From: CAIZLB01 sp039795875
Lineage (GTDB): Bacteria > Patescibacteriota > Minisyncoccia > Phycocordibacterales > CAIZLB01
Assembly (NCBI GenBank): GCA_039795875.1
Contig: JBDKKY010000004.1
Span: forward strand, 1 to 47,071
Length of the DNA stretch: 47,071 nt
Direction of reading: 5' to 3'
Shown here: piece after piece, positions 24,331-32,820 of the stretch
Layout of the letters: the number at the start of each line of letters is the position of its first letter
Position numbering within the stretch: the first letter of the stretch is position 1
Notes under the pieces: model-generated
Database searches by the model: none
What the model was told of the DNA's origin: nothing
What the model saw: only the letters and a program-made list of their open reading frames with translations
Translations under genes and position numbers: made by a program

Positions 24331-26634
24331 ATGCGCCTCAAGTCACTTCACATTCACGGCTTCAAATCATTTGCAAAAAAAACCGATCTTGCTTTCACAA
24401 CACCCATCACCTCTGTGGTTGGTCCAAACGGTTCCGGTAAATCTAATGTGGTAGAAGCTATGCGTTTTGTGCTTGGAGAACAGTCTCTTAAGAGTATGCG
24501 GGGAAAGAAAGGCGAAGACATGATCTTTAATGGAGGTAAAGATATCTCTCGGTCGAATAGGGCCGCAGTAAAGGTTGCGTTTGATAACAGTCCACAAGAC
24601 GGGGGAGGGAGACTCTTCAATACTCATTCATTTGATGAAGTGGTTATAGAGCGTGCGGTGAACCGAGACGGTACCAATGAATACATGATCAATGGATCAG
24701 CTGTTCGTTTGAAAGATATTACCGAACTTTTGGCTGAAGCCAATATCGGTAGTTCGGGTCATCATATCATTTCACAAGGAGAAGCGGATCGACTTTTGTC
24801 ATCTTCAAATAAAGAAAGAAAAGAGATGATCGAAGATGCCTTGGGTCTCAAGGTATATCAATATAAAAAAGAAGAAAGTGAAAAACGATTGGATAAGACC
24901 AAAGAGCACATGAAAGAGGTTGAGTCACTGCGACGAGAATTGGCACCGCATATTAGATTTCTTAAAAAACAAGTTGAGAAAATAGAAAAAGCTAAGGAAG
25001 TGCGTACAGAGCTTACAAACCTATATAAGGAGTTTTTTGCCCATGAGAAGCATTTGTTGGCGGCAGAGGAGAAAGATATCATGACAGGCCGTGTAGAGCC
25101 TGAAAAGGAGTATAAAGAGCTTCAAGATAAGCTTAAAAGTACTAAAGACCTCCTCGCCCACAATGACGGCACCACCAAGCTCACAGAAGGCCTTTTTGTC
25201 TTAGAGGGAAAACTACGAGACGCCCGCAATACCAAAGATGGATATTCTCGCGAGATTGGTCGATACGAGGGAGAGATATCATATATAGAACGTGCTATAG
25301 ACAAAAAGAAAACATTGGCAGCACAAGAATCAGAAGAGGATTCACCCGACATCCAAGTCTCTTTAAAAGAAGTTGAAGGATTGATCAAGAAAATCAGAAC
25401 TGTCTTGAATGATATCAGTGTTGGCAATTATGCCTCATTTGATGAAGCCAAGAAAGCATCGAAAGATCTTGTAACAGAATGTGAAAGTTATATCTCCGCA
25501 CAAAAATCAACCCAGAAAAAAGATGATTCTCGATTTGATATTAGTGATGAGGTGGCTGAATTAAGTAATATTAAAAAATTGATCAAGGAAGTTGAAGAAA
25601 AGATTGCAGAGGCCTCAAATCACGAACAGCAAGTTCTTAAAGAGTATGAGGGTGCCAAACACAATATCGAAGCCGAAAAAGAGAAAAATGTAGAAGCTGA
25701 AAAAGAATTATTGAAGATTATGTCGCGACAACATGAACTCACTGCTGAGTTGGATAAGTTGCAGGTGCGCGAAGATGCCTATAAACAACAGAAGGATTTT
25801 TACGAGAGGGAAATGATGGAGGCCGGGGTTCTAGTCGGAGTACATGCAATCCGTTTTGATGATGTCCAGATTGACGTCAATATTGACAGGAGGGCCCAAC
25901 AAGAGAAATTGCACACCGTCGAGAAGTTTAAAATTCGTCTGGAAGAATTGGGTGGAGCTGGTGATGAAGCAGTACTGAAAGAGTTCACCGAGACTGAAGA
26001 GCGAGACTTGTTTTTATTAAAAGAATTGGAAGATTTAACAAAGTCTATGGCTGATCTTGAGGTTCTGATCACTGATGTGACCGCTCAACTGAAAACCATG
26101 TTCGATGAAGGTGTTGGGAAGATCAATAAAGAATTTTCTGCATTTTTCAAACAGATGTTTGGAGGAGGAGAGGCAAAATTGGTAATCACCGAGGAGCGAA
26201 AAAAGAAAAGAAAACTGACTGATATTGAAGACGAAGACGGTGATATGGAATCAGCTGATGATGAAGAGTCTCCGATAGAGATCGGTATTGATGTGTATGT
26301 GTCGTTGCCTCATAAAAAGTTGAAAGGCTTGTCTATGCTTTCAGGAGGTGAACGAGCTCTAACTTCTATCGCGCTGTTGTTTGCGATGAGTCAAGTAAAT
26401 CCACCACCATTTATCATTCTTGATGAGACTGACGCTGCGCTTGATGAGGCAAACTCAAGACGATATGGAGATATGATTGAGTTGTTGTCTAAACACTCAC
26501 AGCTTATCTTGGTAACACACAATCGAGAAACAATGTCACGAGCTGGAGTGTTGTACGGAGTAACTATGGGCAATACAGGGCACTCACAACTTCTGTCTAT
26601 CAGTTTTGATGAGGCGGCAGCGGTGGCAAAATAA
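24331..26634 (+). CDS. smc: Short SMC-family protein, hinge not recognisable
   Basis: A chromosome condensation ATPase. Walker A is GPNGSGKS at 31-38, the signature LSGGERAL is at ~670-677, Walker B is FIILDETDAALDE, and the D-loop and H-loop (LVTHNRETM) follow. The protein has 767 aa, while bacterial SMCs usually have about 1,150-1,200. The region between the heads is charged coiled coil (~170-600), and I find no hinge domain with its conserved Gly pairs and no Rad50-type CXXC zinc hook. Start at 24331 because MRLKSLHIHGFKSF is the family N-terminus and TATAAT lies at 24316-24321. No scpA or scpB is nearby. Confidence 0.9.
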   Translation: MRLKSLHIHGFKSFAKKTDLAFTTPITSVVGPNGSGKSNVVEAMRFVLGEQSLKSMRGKKGEDMIFNGGKDISRSNRAAVKVAFDNSPQDGGGRLFNTHSFDEVVIERAVNRDGTNEYMINGSAVRLKDITELLAEANIGSSGHHIISQGEADRLLSSSNKERKEMIEDALGLKVYQYKKEESEKRLDKTKEHMKEVESLRRELAPHIRFLKKQVEKIEKAKEVRTELTNLYKEFFAHEKHLLAAEEKDIMTGRVEPEKEYKELQDKLKSTKDLLAHNDGTTKLTEGLFVLEGKLRDARNTKDGYSREIGRYEGEISYIERAIDKKKTLAAQESEEDSPDIQVSLKEVEGLIKKIRTVLNDISVGNYASFDEAKKASKDLVTECESYISAQKSTQKKDDSRFDISDEVAELSNIKKLIKEVEEKIAEASNHEQQVLKEYEGAKHNIEAEKEKNVEAEKELLKIMSRQHELTAELDKLQVREDAYKQQKDFYEREMMEAGVLVGVHAIRFDDVQIDVNIDRRAQQEKLHTVEKFKIRLEELGGAGDEAVLKEFTETEERDLFLLKELEDLTKSMADLEVLITDVTAQLKTMFDEGVGKINKEFSAFFKQMFGGGEAKLVITEERKKKRKLTDIEDEDGDMESADDEESPIEIGIDVYVSLPHKKLKGLSMLSGGERALTSIALLFAMSQVNPPPFIILDETDAALDEANSRRYGDMIELLSKHSQLILVTHNRETMSRAGVLYGVTMGNTGHSQLLSISFDEAAAVAK

Positions 26635-26690
26635 AATTCGTTTTTTCTTTCCGTGCGAATTTAGTAGTACGCTTCGCGTCTGGCAGTCAT
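26634..26690. repeat. Dispersed intergenic repeat, copy 1
   Basis: The 21 bases at 26648-26668 match the reverse complement of 34264-34284 at 20 positions, and the similarity continues more weakly outward to about 26690. An AAATTCG/CGAATTT hairpin spans 26635-26662. It lies directly after smc and may also serve as its terminator. Confidence 0.55.
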
Positions 26691-26695
26691 AGAAA

Positions 26696-26735
26696 AAAGA
26701 CCGGTCCGCAGTGGTATTCTGCGGCCGGTGTTGTT
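26696..26735 (-). terminator. Terminator of the 26754-27401 gene
   Basis: ACCGGTCCGCAG (26700-26711) pairs with CTGCGGCCGGT (26719-26729) with a small mismatch. On the minus strand it is followed by CTTTTTTC. Confidence 0.8.
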
Positions 26736-26753
26736 GTTGGGATGGATGGTAGG

Positions 26754-27401
26754 TTAGTCGGTGGTCAGTCTTGTTGAGGTTATAAGCACGCCCATGCCTT
26801 GCAGTGCCGCCTGTAAAGCGGTGTCTCGGCCCTTAGCCTCCTGCAGCTGGTCTCGGTTCATGGTGAATACGAGTCTGGTGATACGTCTGTTCAAGGCGTC
26901 GATGAGGAGCTTGCGTTCCCTGGACCCATTGAAAATGTTTGTTGATGGTCCAAGTTTTGAAAAGAAAACAGCGGGTTGTTTTGGATCGTTCCTCAACTCG
27001 ACCTCAAGCTGTGCCAGTACAGGTACGGTGCTTGCCGGAGTCTTTTCAAGGATGAACGGATCGCTCTTGCAGCTGAGTTCATATCTATCACCTTCACTCC
27101 AACCATCCCAAGCACAGGGCATGTGGAGTATAGGACGATCGTAACCAGTCCATTTGCCTTCACGATATGCCCAGATTGAACCATTACCCATGGGATACTC
27201 GATGAAGGCCGAGGAGAGCGACGGGAGGATGAGGCTGGCCAAGCCAGAGAACAGGCAGCTTAACCACAAGAAGGGTTTACCATTTCTCTTGTGAGTAAAA
27301 TAGAAGATGGTCAGGAAAACTGGCAATGCCAGCAGAAAGAAGGCAAGACAGAGATAGATCGGATTGTGGGTTATGGCGTAATAGAGAGAAGTCAGTGTCA
27401 T
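26754..27401 (-). CDS. Unknown membrane protein, SPFH-like, paralogue 1
   Basis: A 215-aa protein with two membrane segments (~14-33 and ~44-60) and a C-terminal soluble domain. It is a paralogue of the product at 27578-28252: both have FIEYP(M/A)G, then RPI(L/K)H..P.A(W/F)DG(W/F)S, then a beta strand and an amphipathic helical segment. The soluble part (LAQLEVELRNDPKQPAVFF, then ALNRRITRLVFTMNRDQL) recalls the strand-plus-helix core of SPFH/band-7 domains, at low confidence. It stands alone, with C-rich leader (CAATCCAACCTCACCCAC) and terminator. Confidence 0.65.
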   Translation of the reverse strand: MTLTSLYYAITHNPIYLCLAFFLLALPVFLTIFYFTHKRNGKPFLWLSCLFSGLASLILPSLSSAFIEYPMGNGSIWAYREGKWTGYDRPILHMPCAWDGWSEGDRYELSCKSDPFILEKTPASTVPVLAQLEVELRNDPKQPAVFFSKLGPSTNIFNGSRERKLLIDALNRRITRLVFTMNRDQLQEAKGRDTALQAALQGMGVLITSTRLTTD

Positions 27402-27490
27402 GGAGTGGGTGAGGTTGGATTGTTGAGGCTCAGGAATCAGGATAATTCAAAGAGCTGTCTATATATTGAATTAAAATTAGAAAATGTCAA
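27402..27490 (-). promoter_or_regulatory. Promoter and C-rich leader of the 26754-27401 gene
   Basis: On the minus strand: -35 TTGACA (27485-27490), then an AATATATA -10 region at 27460-27467. The leader ends in CAATCCAACCTCACCCAC, almost free of G, directly before the ATG. Confidence 0.55.
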
Positions 27491-27514
27491 GTAAGCCTTT
27501 GAGATGTGAAAATA

Positions 27515-27553
27515 AAAAACCCGGGCCGCAGCAATTGCTACGGGCGGGGTTTA
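27515..27553 (-). terminator. Terminator of the 27578-28252 gene
   Basis: AAACCCGGGCCGCAGCAA and TTGCTACGGGCGGGGTTT form a long, slightly imperfect stem (27517-27552). On the minus strand it is followed by TTTTTATTTT. Confidence 0.82.
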
Positions 27554-27577
27554 TTGGAACGAGGAGGTTGAGGAGAC

Positions 27578-28252
27578 TCACTCTAGTTCCATGAGGATGG
27601 ACTTGGGAGCATGTAGGCGATACCTCTCAAAGAAAACCTTTTCAAGATAGGCATCACGTGTATCGCGATCAGCAATCTCCGCCGTGGTCAGGGAGGCTTT
27701 CATTCCTGAAATCACCTCACTGATCATTGAGTCCAAGGCTTTATCTAGCCCTCGTCTTCCTTGGCCGCGTGGAAGCGAATTTAGGAAGTGCATCATGCAA
27801 TCAGGATCACCGGTGCTGATGCGGAGATTGACCTGGAGATTGTGTTTTTTGCTCTGGCCGTGTTCACCAGTGACTAGGGTTATGGGAGTGTTTTTCATGT
27901 ACGATACCCAGCCCATCTCATGACTAAAGCCGTCGAAGGCAAACGGCTCATGTTTGATGGGCCTCACGCACATTTGCCAGCGACCATCTTTGTCTTTGGT
28001 GTAGATCGGCTCGCCGGCGGGATATTCGATGAAGGGAGAAGTCAGGCCGAAGGCAATAATCGTCGTTAGCAGAGCGCAGACGAATGTTCGAGCCAGGGTT
28101 GCCACCAATTGTTGCCACCAGGCGTGTTCTGGATCCAGGTTTCCACGAAAGTGGTCCCAGAGCCACACAGGGATGAGAAAGATCATGCAGAGGAGGCTGA
28201 GGAGATAGAGGGGAGAAACGTAGTATTCGAAGTGTTCGATGAAGGCGGGCAT
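27578..28252 (-). CDS. Unknown membrane protein, SPFH-like, paralogue 2
   Basis: A 224-aa protein with two membrane segments (~13-32 and ~52-72), then a soluble domain. FIEYPAG, RPIKHEPFAFDGFSHE, NLQVNLRISTGDPDCMMHF and a helix (LDKALDSMISEVISGMKASL) follow in an order like SPFH/band-7 domains; this is inference. It is a tandem paralogue of the downstream gene. I chose the ATG at 28252 over the TTG at 28303, because the TTG lies inside the leader, and the ATG is preceded by GACAACCTCAACCACTCC as in the other members of this class. Confidence 0.65.
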   Translation of the reverse strand: MPAFIEHFEYYVSPLYLLSLLCMIFLIPVWLWDHFRGNLDPEHAWWQQLVATLARTFVCALLTTIIAFGLTSPFIEYPAGEPIYTKDKDGRWQMCVRPIKHEPFAFDGFSHEMGWVSYMKNTPITLVTGEHGQSKKHNLQVNLRISTGDPDCMMHFLNSLPRGQGRRGLDKALDSMISEVISGMKASLTTAEIADRDTRDAYLEKVFFERYRLHAPKSILMELE

Positions 28253-28349
28253 ATATGAGGAGTGGTTGAGGTTGTCTGCCGAAGTAAAGAGTTTGATTGT
28301 CAAAAGGGCAGCTTGTTGTGATAATACATTTAAAAAGACGAAACGTCAA
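28253..28349 (-). promoter_or_regulatory. Promoter and C-rich leader of the 27578-28252 gene
   Basis: On the minus strand: -35 TTGACG (28344-28349) and -10 TATTAT (28321-28326) with 17-base spacing. The leader has CTGCC...GGCAG pairing and ends in GACAACCTCAACCACTCC. Confidence 0.68.
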
Positions 28350-28369
28350 TGACTATAATTTAAACAAAT

Positions 28370-28416
28370 AAAAATCCTGACGAGCGCGTAAAACGCATCT
28401 CTCGTCAGGGTTTTGT
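28370..28416 (-). terminator. Terminator of the 28431-28919 gene
   Basis: TCCTGACGAG (28375-28384) pairs with CTCGTCAGGG (28401-28410), with an inner GCGT/ACGC hairpin. On the minus strand it ends in ATTTTTATTTG. Confidence 0.85.
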
Positions 28417-28430
28417 GAGGCCGGCCGAAC

Positions 28431-28919
28431 CTACTTCTTCTCCAGTTGTTTTTGCAATATAGCTTGAACCTGCGCAAACTCCGGCCGAGTGTCTCCGGCA
28501 GCGGCATATCGCAGGCTGAAGGTGTTGGTAGCCAGCTCAACCTTGTCACCAAGGTCACCTTTTTCGTTTTTCCAGAGGTGGGTGCGATAGATCAGGGTCG
28601 TCACCGCTTTGTACACCTCTTCGAGCTTTCCTTCCTCCAGGAGGCTTATAAAGGCCTGGGGACGTTCATGTTCCGGGAGCGGTGTGGTAGCTTTGACATG
28701 GTTGTAAGCCTCAGCATAGCCATCCACGACGGTCTTCAGCATGTTCTGCCGCTTGGCTTGGACGGCCGTATTTCTCGCCTCAGACCAAGCCTTGTCAAAC
28801 AGGGCCTCTTCATTTGGTTGTGGAGGTGGAGGCAGAACGGGGGCTGCAACGGTCATAATTAGCCAGACTATGCCCGTGGCGAAGGTAAAAAACAATACAG
28901 ACTCGAAGAATTTTTTCAT
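28431..28919 (-). CDS. Unknown single-span exported helical protein
   Basis: A 162-aa protein. The N-terminal hydrophobic segment (FFTFATGIVWLIMTVAAPVL, ~10-29) is followed by a Pro-rich patch (PPPPQPNEE) and a mainly helical, charged domain (AWSEARNTAVQAKRQNMLKT, then LEEVYKAVTTLIYRTHLWK). No family is recognised. It has its own promoter, leader and terminator, and is third in a row of such units, all on the minus strand between smc and rnr. Whether the three products work together is unknown. Confidence 0.65.
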   Translation of the reverse strand: MKKFFESVLFFTFATGIVWLIMTVAAPVLPPPPQPNEEALFDKAWSEARNTAVQAKRQNMLKTVVDGYAEAYNHVKATTPLPEHERPQAFISLLEEGKLEEVYKAVTTLIYRTHLWKNEKGDLGDKVELATNTFSLRYAAAGDTRPEFAQVQAILQKQLEKK

Positions 28920-29000
28920 GAGAATGGGGGGGGTTAAGTTTCAAGACAATTCACACTGAACTGTTGTCAGTATAATATGTATCTTTATACCTGTTGTCAA
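28920..29000 (-). promoter_or_regulatory. Promoter and C-rich leader of the 28431-28919 gene
   Basis: On the minus strand: -35 TTGACA (28995-29000) and -10 TATTAT (28972-28977) with 17-base spacing. A GACAA/TTGTC hairpin follows, then CTTGAAACTTAACCCCC in a run of eight Cs, and the ATG. It closely matches the leader of 39895-40269. Confidence 0.75.
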
Positions 29001-29014
29001 TCCTCCAGCTCCGA

Positions 29015-31024
29015 TTATTTCAACACCTCGAAATCGACAGTCTTTAAATCAAGATCAACACCTCGTAGTTTTACTCGCAATTTGTCGCCGAGACTATATA
29101 CCTTATTTGTATTTTGCCCGATGATCTTAAACGTCTTCTTATCAACTTGGAAAAAATCATCGCCGAGATCTTTCAGTCGTACCAACCCTTCGGCCAATGA
29201 TTCTGGTTCTTGCAAGAAAGCACCAAAATCAGCGATACCAGAGATAGTTACTGTAAATTCTTGACCAACTCGATATGACATGTACTCCACTTGTTTGTAG
29301 CGGATACTTGATCGTTCAGCTTCAGCTGCTTTAACTTCTTGATTGGACGAACTATCACAGATCGGACCAAGTGAAGCGATAAAATCTTGTGATGGATGTT
29401 CATGAGTCAGAATCTTTTGCGTGATTCGATGCACACAGACGTCCGGATATCGTCGAATAGGGGAAGTAAAGTTTGTATAATATTCGAAAGCCAGTCCAAA
29501 GTGTCCAATGTTTACTGTTTTATAAGCAGCCTTGGCCATTGATCGTAAGATAGAGGTTTTGATTGTAGCTTCGGCCGGATGACCAGAAGTCTGTTCTAAC
29601 AATTTTTGAATATCTCTGGCGTGAATCTTTTTTCCTGGATGAAAATGCAAACCGATCGCATTTACAAATATCTCAAGCTCAGCAATCTTTTCACTGTCAG
29701 GCAGGTCATGTACTCGATAGACGCCGGGAAGTTTTTTACCACCGTCTACAAATTTATTGAAAATAAATTCAGCCACTTCTTTATTGGCCAAAAGCATAAA
29801 CTCTTCAATCAGTCTATTAGTTTCTTGTCGTTCTTTTTTATAGACCGATATAGGTACGCCTTTTTCGTCTAATGTAAATTTGATCTCATCACTTTCAAAA
29901 TCAATAGCACCTTTTTGCTTTCGGTCAGCCGCTAAGAGACGACCATATGTTCTAAGGGAAAACAGGTCAGGGAAGACCGATGTATCTTCTTTGTCTAGTA
30001 CACCTTGCGCTTCTTCATATGAAAAACGCTTATTTGAGTGAATAATAGTTTTACCAAACCATCGATTTAAGATCCGGGCTTGTGCATCCATTTCAAAAAT
30101 AGCTGAGAAAGAGAACCTGTCTTCATTTGGATTCAAACTACACATACCGTTTGAGAGAATCTCGGGAAGCATAGGAATAGTTCGATCAACGAGATATACA
30201 GAAAAGGCTCGCTTACGCGCTTCTTTGTCCAACAATGTTCCTTCTCGCACAAAATGCGACACATCCGCAATGTGAATACCAATCTCTACATTGCCATTTG
30301 GTAACACTTGATATGATAAGGCGTCATCGAAGTCTTTGGCATCTGCGGGGTCGATGGTACAAGTCCAAACATTTCGTACATCACGTCGAGTCCGTAGCTC
30401 TTCAGGAGTAAGTGTGCCATGCTCTTTCACACTCCGAGCGGCGTCAGCTTCGACTTCGGGAGAATGGCCAATCTCAAAACCAGCTGAGACCACAATGGCT
30501 TCCATCTCAACATTGTGTTCACCATGTTTACCAAAAATCTTTTCAACGTGTCCATAAAAAGTTCGAGAGACTTCAGTTCGGGGATAGCCTTCGGCATTGG
30601 TAGTTTTGGTGACAGTTACTTTGGGTTCAATATTCCAGTCCAGATGAATCAAGATTTTGTCACCAACTTCTGGAGTGTCACGAGTGGCAGACTCTTTGTG
30701 AGGATGGGCACGAGACAGAGAGAATGAACAATGTAATTTTTGATTGTCTGGACGAGCGGTGATATGATCAGCTTTGATATCAGTAATAACACCGACAAAG
30801 GCTGAAGAGTTTCGTTCTATGATTTTGACAACCTTACCTTCAGTCTCGCCCCATTTATTTGGTTCGGGAAAAGTACTGATGAGCACCGTGTCATATGGCA
30901 AAGCACTTCCTGTGAACTGTACAGGAATAGTAATACTTTTTTCATCAGCTTTGTTTTCGGCTGGGATTTTTACATATCCGCCACCTTTGATATTGAATGC
31001 AATTACACCTTGAATTTGAGACAT
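29015..31024 (-). CDS. rnr: Ribonuclease R (RNB-family exoribonuclease)
   Basis: A 3'-to-5' exoribonuclease that degrades structured RNA. N-terminal cold-shock-like domains (~1-190) are followed by the RNB catalytic domain with the acidic cluster DPADAKDFDDAL and HIADVSHFV, and RAFSVYLVDRTIPMLPE. A C-terminal S1 domain covers ~590-669 (VTISGIADFGAFL). The total is 669 aa. It is last of a minus-strand operon, six bases after the HisRS-like gene. The pairing with translation and export genes fits housekeeping RNA turnover. Confidence 0.94.
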   Translation of the reverse strand: MSQIQGVIAFNIKGGGYVKIPAENKADEKSITIPVQFTGSALPYDTVLISTFPEPNKWGETEGKVVKIIERNSSAFVGVITDIKADHITARPDNQKLHCSFSLSRAHPHKESATRDTPEVGDKILIHLDWNIEPKVTVTKTTNAEGYPRTEVSRTFYGHVEKIFGKHGEHNVEMEAIVVSAGFEIGHSPEVEADAARSVKEHGTLTPEELRTRRDVRNVWTCTIDPADAKDFDDALSYQVLPNGNVEIGIHIADVSHFVREGTLLDKEARKRAFSVYLVDRTIPMLPEILSNGMCSLNPNEDRFSFSAIFEMDAQARILNRWFGKTIIHSNKRFSYEEAQGVLDKEDTSVFPDLFSLRTYGRLLAADRKQKGAIDFESDEIKFTLDEKGVPISVYKKERQETNRLIEEFMLLANKEVAEFIFNKFVDGGKKLPGVYRVHDLPDSEKIAELEIFVNAIGLHFHPGKKIHARDIQKLLEQTSGHPAEATIKTSILRSMAKAAYKTVNIGHFGLAFEYYTNFTSPIRRYPDVCVHRITQKILTHEHPSQDFIASLGPICDSSSNQEVKAAEAERSSIRYKQVEYMSYRVGQEFTVTISGIADFGAFLQEPESLAEGLVRLKDLGDDFFQVDKKTFKIIGQNTNKVYSLGDKLRVKLRGVDLDLKTVDFEVLK

Positions 31025-31030
31025 CTAGAT

Positions 31031-32209
31031 TTACATTAATTTTTTTAAATATTCGATCAAATTATCCATAGTAATGGATTCTTGAGAGAGATTTTTCATA
31101 TTTCGAACCATGACAGAGTTTTGTAGCGCTTCTCGGTGGCCGACAAGAAGGAGATAGGGAATGTTTAATTTTTCAGCATGAGCAAGTTGGGCGGAGATCT
31201 TCTCTTTTGAGATAGCGTGGTGCAAGGGAATCTTGGCGCATCGCATCATGTCCATCACTTTTAATGTTTTAAATCGGGCTTCAGGTCCAAGTTGGGCGTA
31301 GAAAAACTTGATCTCAGTATGTTTGATGACTTTGATAATCTTTGTTTGCTTTGGAATCTTCTTGAGCCCTGATATAACAACAGAGATAGTAGGAACTTCT
31401 TTTTTATTTAAGATTTTCTTACCGAGAACATCATTTCGAGTTCCAAAGATAGAAACTGAGTCTGCCCGAGTGCCTTTCTCCATGGTGTGAACATTGAAGA
31501 TGATGCCACTAACAACGTCAGGGGATTCGTATAGAAATGGATTAATACGGAAATTCATGTCTAGACTCTCGATGTATTCCAATACTTCTTTAAATTCTTT
31601 TCGAGAAATCTCACTAAGATAATCGACGGGGTTTGGCACAACAACCGCCTCTACTTCACCTCCTTTCTTGGCAGCTTTGGGTTTCAATTCTACGCCTTCA
31701 AGCATTCGATATGAAGCAAACGGATCTTTTTTGGCTACACTTAAGATATTCTTAGGAATCGCTGCTGCGTGTCTTTTATAAAAATGTTGCAATTCTTTTG
31801 AGAATCTTTGGACTGACTCTTTATCACCGATAAAGTTAAGTTCCACAAGAATCTCTGCTTTACTGCCAGTCAATTCTTGAATAACACTGTATCCTGCTTC
31901 GATTGCTAGTGCGTCATAAATACTTTTTTTGGTTCCGACGATATGATAGATGTATGAATCTTTGTCGTGACTATATCCGATGTGAACAGGGAAGTTAAAT
32001 GAAGAGAATGTTTTGTCCAACACACTCTTTTGAATGGCCAGTGTATCAATTATGTATGTTTTGTCTGTTTTCTTGGCAATAATTTTTTCTTCTAACTGTG
32101 TGGCATGGGGTTTATCACCAAGAGTAAATCCAAAGTGTTGCAGAGTTCGAAACACATGTGCGTGCTCATCGATGACATGTTTTTCTTTTGGTTGAGTTGT
32201 TTTTTTCAT
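31031..32209 (-). CDS. Degenerate histidyl-tRNA synthetase-like protein
   Basis: A 392-aa protein with the overall order of a HisRS. A class II-like core has AGYSVIQELTG, VELNFIGDKESVQRF and FKEVLEYIESLDMNF in the places of the HisRS blocks. A C-terminal HGTP anticodon-binding domain follows (KIPLHHAISKEKISAQLAHA, then PYLLLVGHREAL). The HisRS signature LVRGLDYY is replaced by VVSGIIFNV, losing the key Arg, and motif 2 is not evident. It is thus unlikely to charge tRNA and may be a HisZ-like or tRNA-binding paralogue. The start at 32209 avoids overlap with lepB. Confidence 0.72.
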   Translation of the reverse strand: MKKTTQPKEKHVIDEHAHVFRTLQHFGFTLGDKPHATQLEEKIIAKKTDKTYIIDTLAIQKSVLDKTFSSFNFPVHIGYSHDKDSYIYHIVGTKKSIYDALAIEAGYSVIQELTGSKAEILVELNFIGDKESVQRFSKELQHFYKRHAAAIPKNILSVAKKDPFASYRMLEGVELKPKAAKKGGEVEAVVVPNPVDYLSEISRKEFKEVLEYIESLDMNFRINPFLYESPDVVSGIIFNVHTMEKGTRADSVSIFGTRNDVLGKKILNKKEVPTISVVISGLKKIPKQTKIIKVIKHTEIKFFYAQLGPEARFKTLKVMDMMRCAKIPLHHAISKEKISAQLAHAEKLNIPYLLLVGHREALQNSVMVRNMKNLSQESITMDNLIEYLKKLM

Positions 32210-32225
32210 ATATTTTTTGGTTTGG

Positions 32226-32777
32226 CTAATTGCCAGGATAAAATCCAATATCGGCAAATGGATATAGTCGTAGAAGTACTCGTCCTTGTATCTCGTCTTT
32301 AGTAATAGGTCCCCAGCTCCGTGAGTCATAGCTACCGGCTCTGTTGTCTCCCATGACAAAATATTCACCAGCTTTTAGAGTCACGCTTGCAGGCTGAGTG
32401 CTTGAGTGAGCGACGAAGGTCTCTCTCTGGGCTGTGCCGTTGACATATGTTACACCTTCTTCCACCTTCACAGTGTCTCCTGGGATGCCTATAACTCGTT
32501 TGATAAATCGATCATCAGTTCTTTCGACGATGGGAGGGTTAAAAACGATCACGTCTCCTCGTTCTGGGTCAGAAAACTTATAACTCAGCTTCTCGACGAA
32601 TAAATAATCCTTATCGTGGAAGGTCTCTGTCATAGATGAGCCAGAAACACTATGAGGTTCTACGACAAACAAACGAATGGCAACGACTAAGAGGACGTAA
32701 AGGAAGAAAGTTTTCCAAGACATCTCTTTTTTCTTTTGAGGCTTAATTTCAGCCGGTTTTGTCTCTACAGGGTCCAT
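32226..32777 (-). CDS. lepB: Signal peptidase I
   Basis: A membrane-bound Ser/Lys protease that removes signal peptides. The single N-terminal anchor is at ~20-38. The catalytic Ser is in VSGSSMTETF and the catalytic Lys in DRFIKRVIGIPGD. GDNRAGSYDSRSWGPI is the conserved C-terminal block. It has 183 aa. It is first of a minus-strand group with the HisRS-like gene (16 bases on) and rnr. It shares a 43-base divergent promoter region with pth. Confidence 0.96.
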   Translation of the reverse strand: MDPVETKPAEIKPQKKKEMSWKTFFLYVLLVVAIRLFVVEPHSVSGSSMTETFHDKDYLFVEKLSYKFSDPERGDVIVFNPPIVERTDDRFIKRVIGIPGDTVKVEEGVTYVNGTAQRETFVAHSSTQPASVTLKAGEYFVMGDNRAGSYDSRSWGPITKDEIQGRVLLRLYPFADIGFYPGN

Positions 32778-32820
32778 AATTATTGCAAAATATAGCTAAT
32801 ACGCCTATTATAGCATATAT
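32778..32820. promoter_or_regulatory. Divergent promoters for lepB and pth
   Basis: This 43-base space holds TATTATAGC close before the pth ATG and, on the other strand, a TATAATA and TATATT close before lepB. Both transcripts would be almost leaderless. Confidence 0.6.

Noticed and set aside
28253..28303. TTG start at 28303 for the SPFH-like paralogue 2
   Set aside because: This stretch is the leader with the C-rich tract; the ATG at 28252 matches the class and the membrane segment.
32210..32368. N-terminal extension of the HisRS-like protein
   Set aside because: It would overlap the C-terminus of lepB in another frame; an ATG at 32209 gives a clean 16-base gap.
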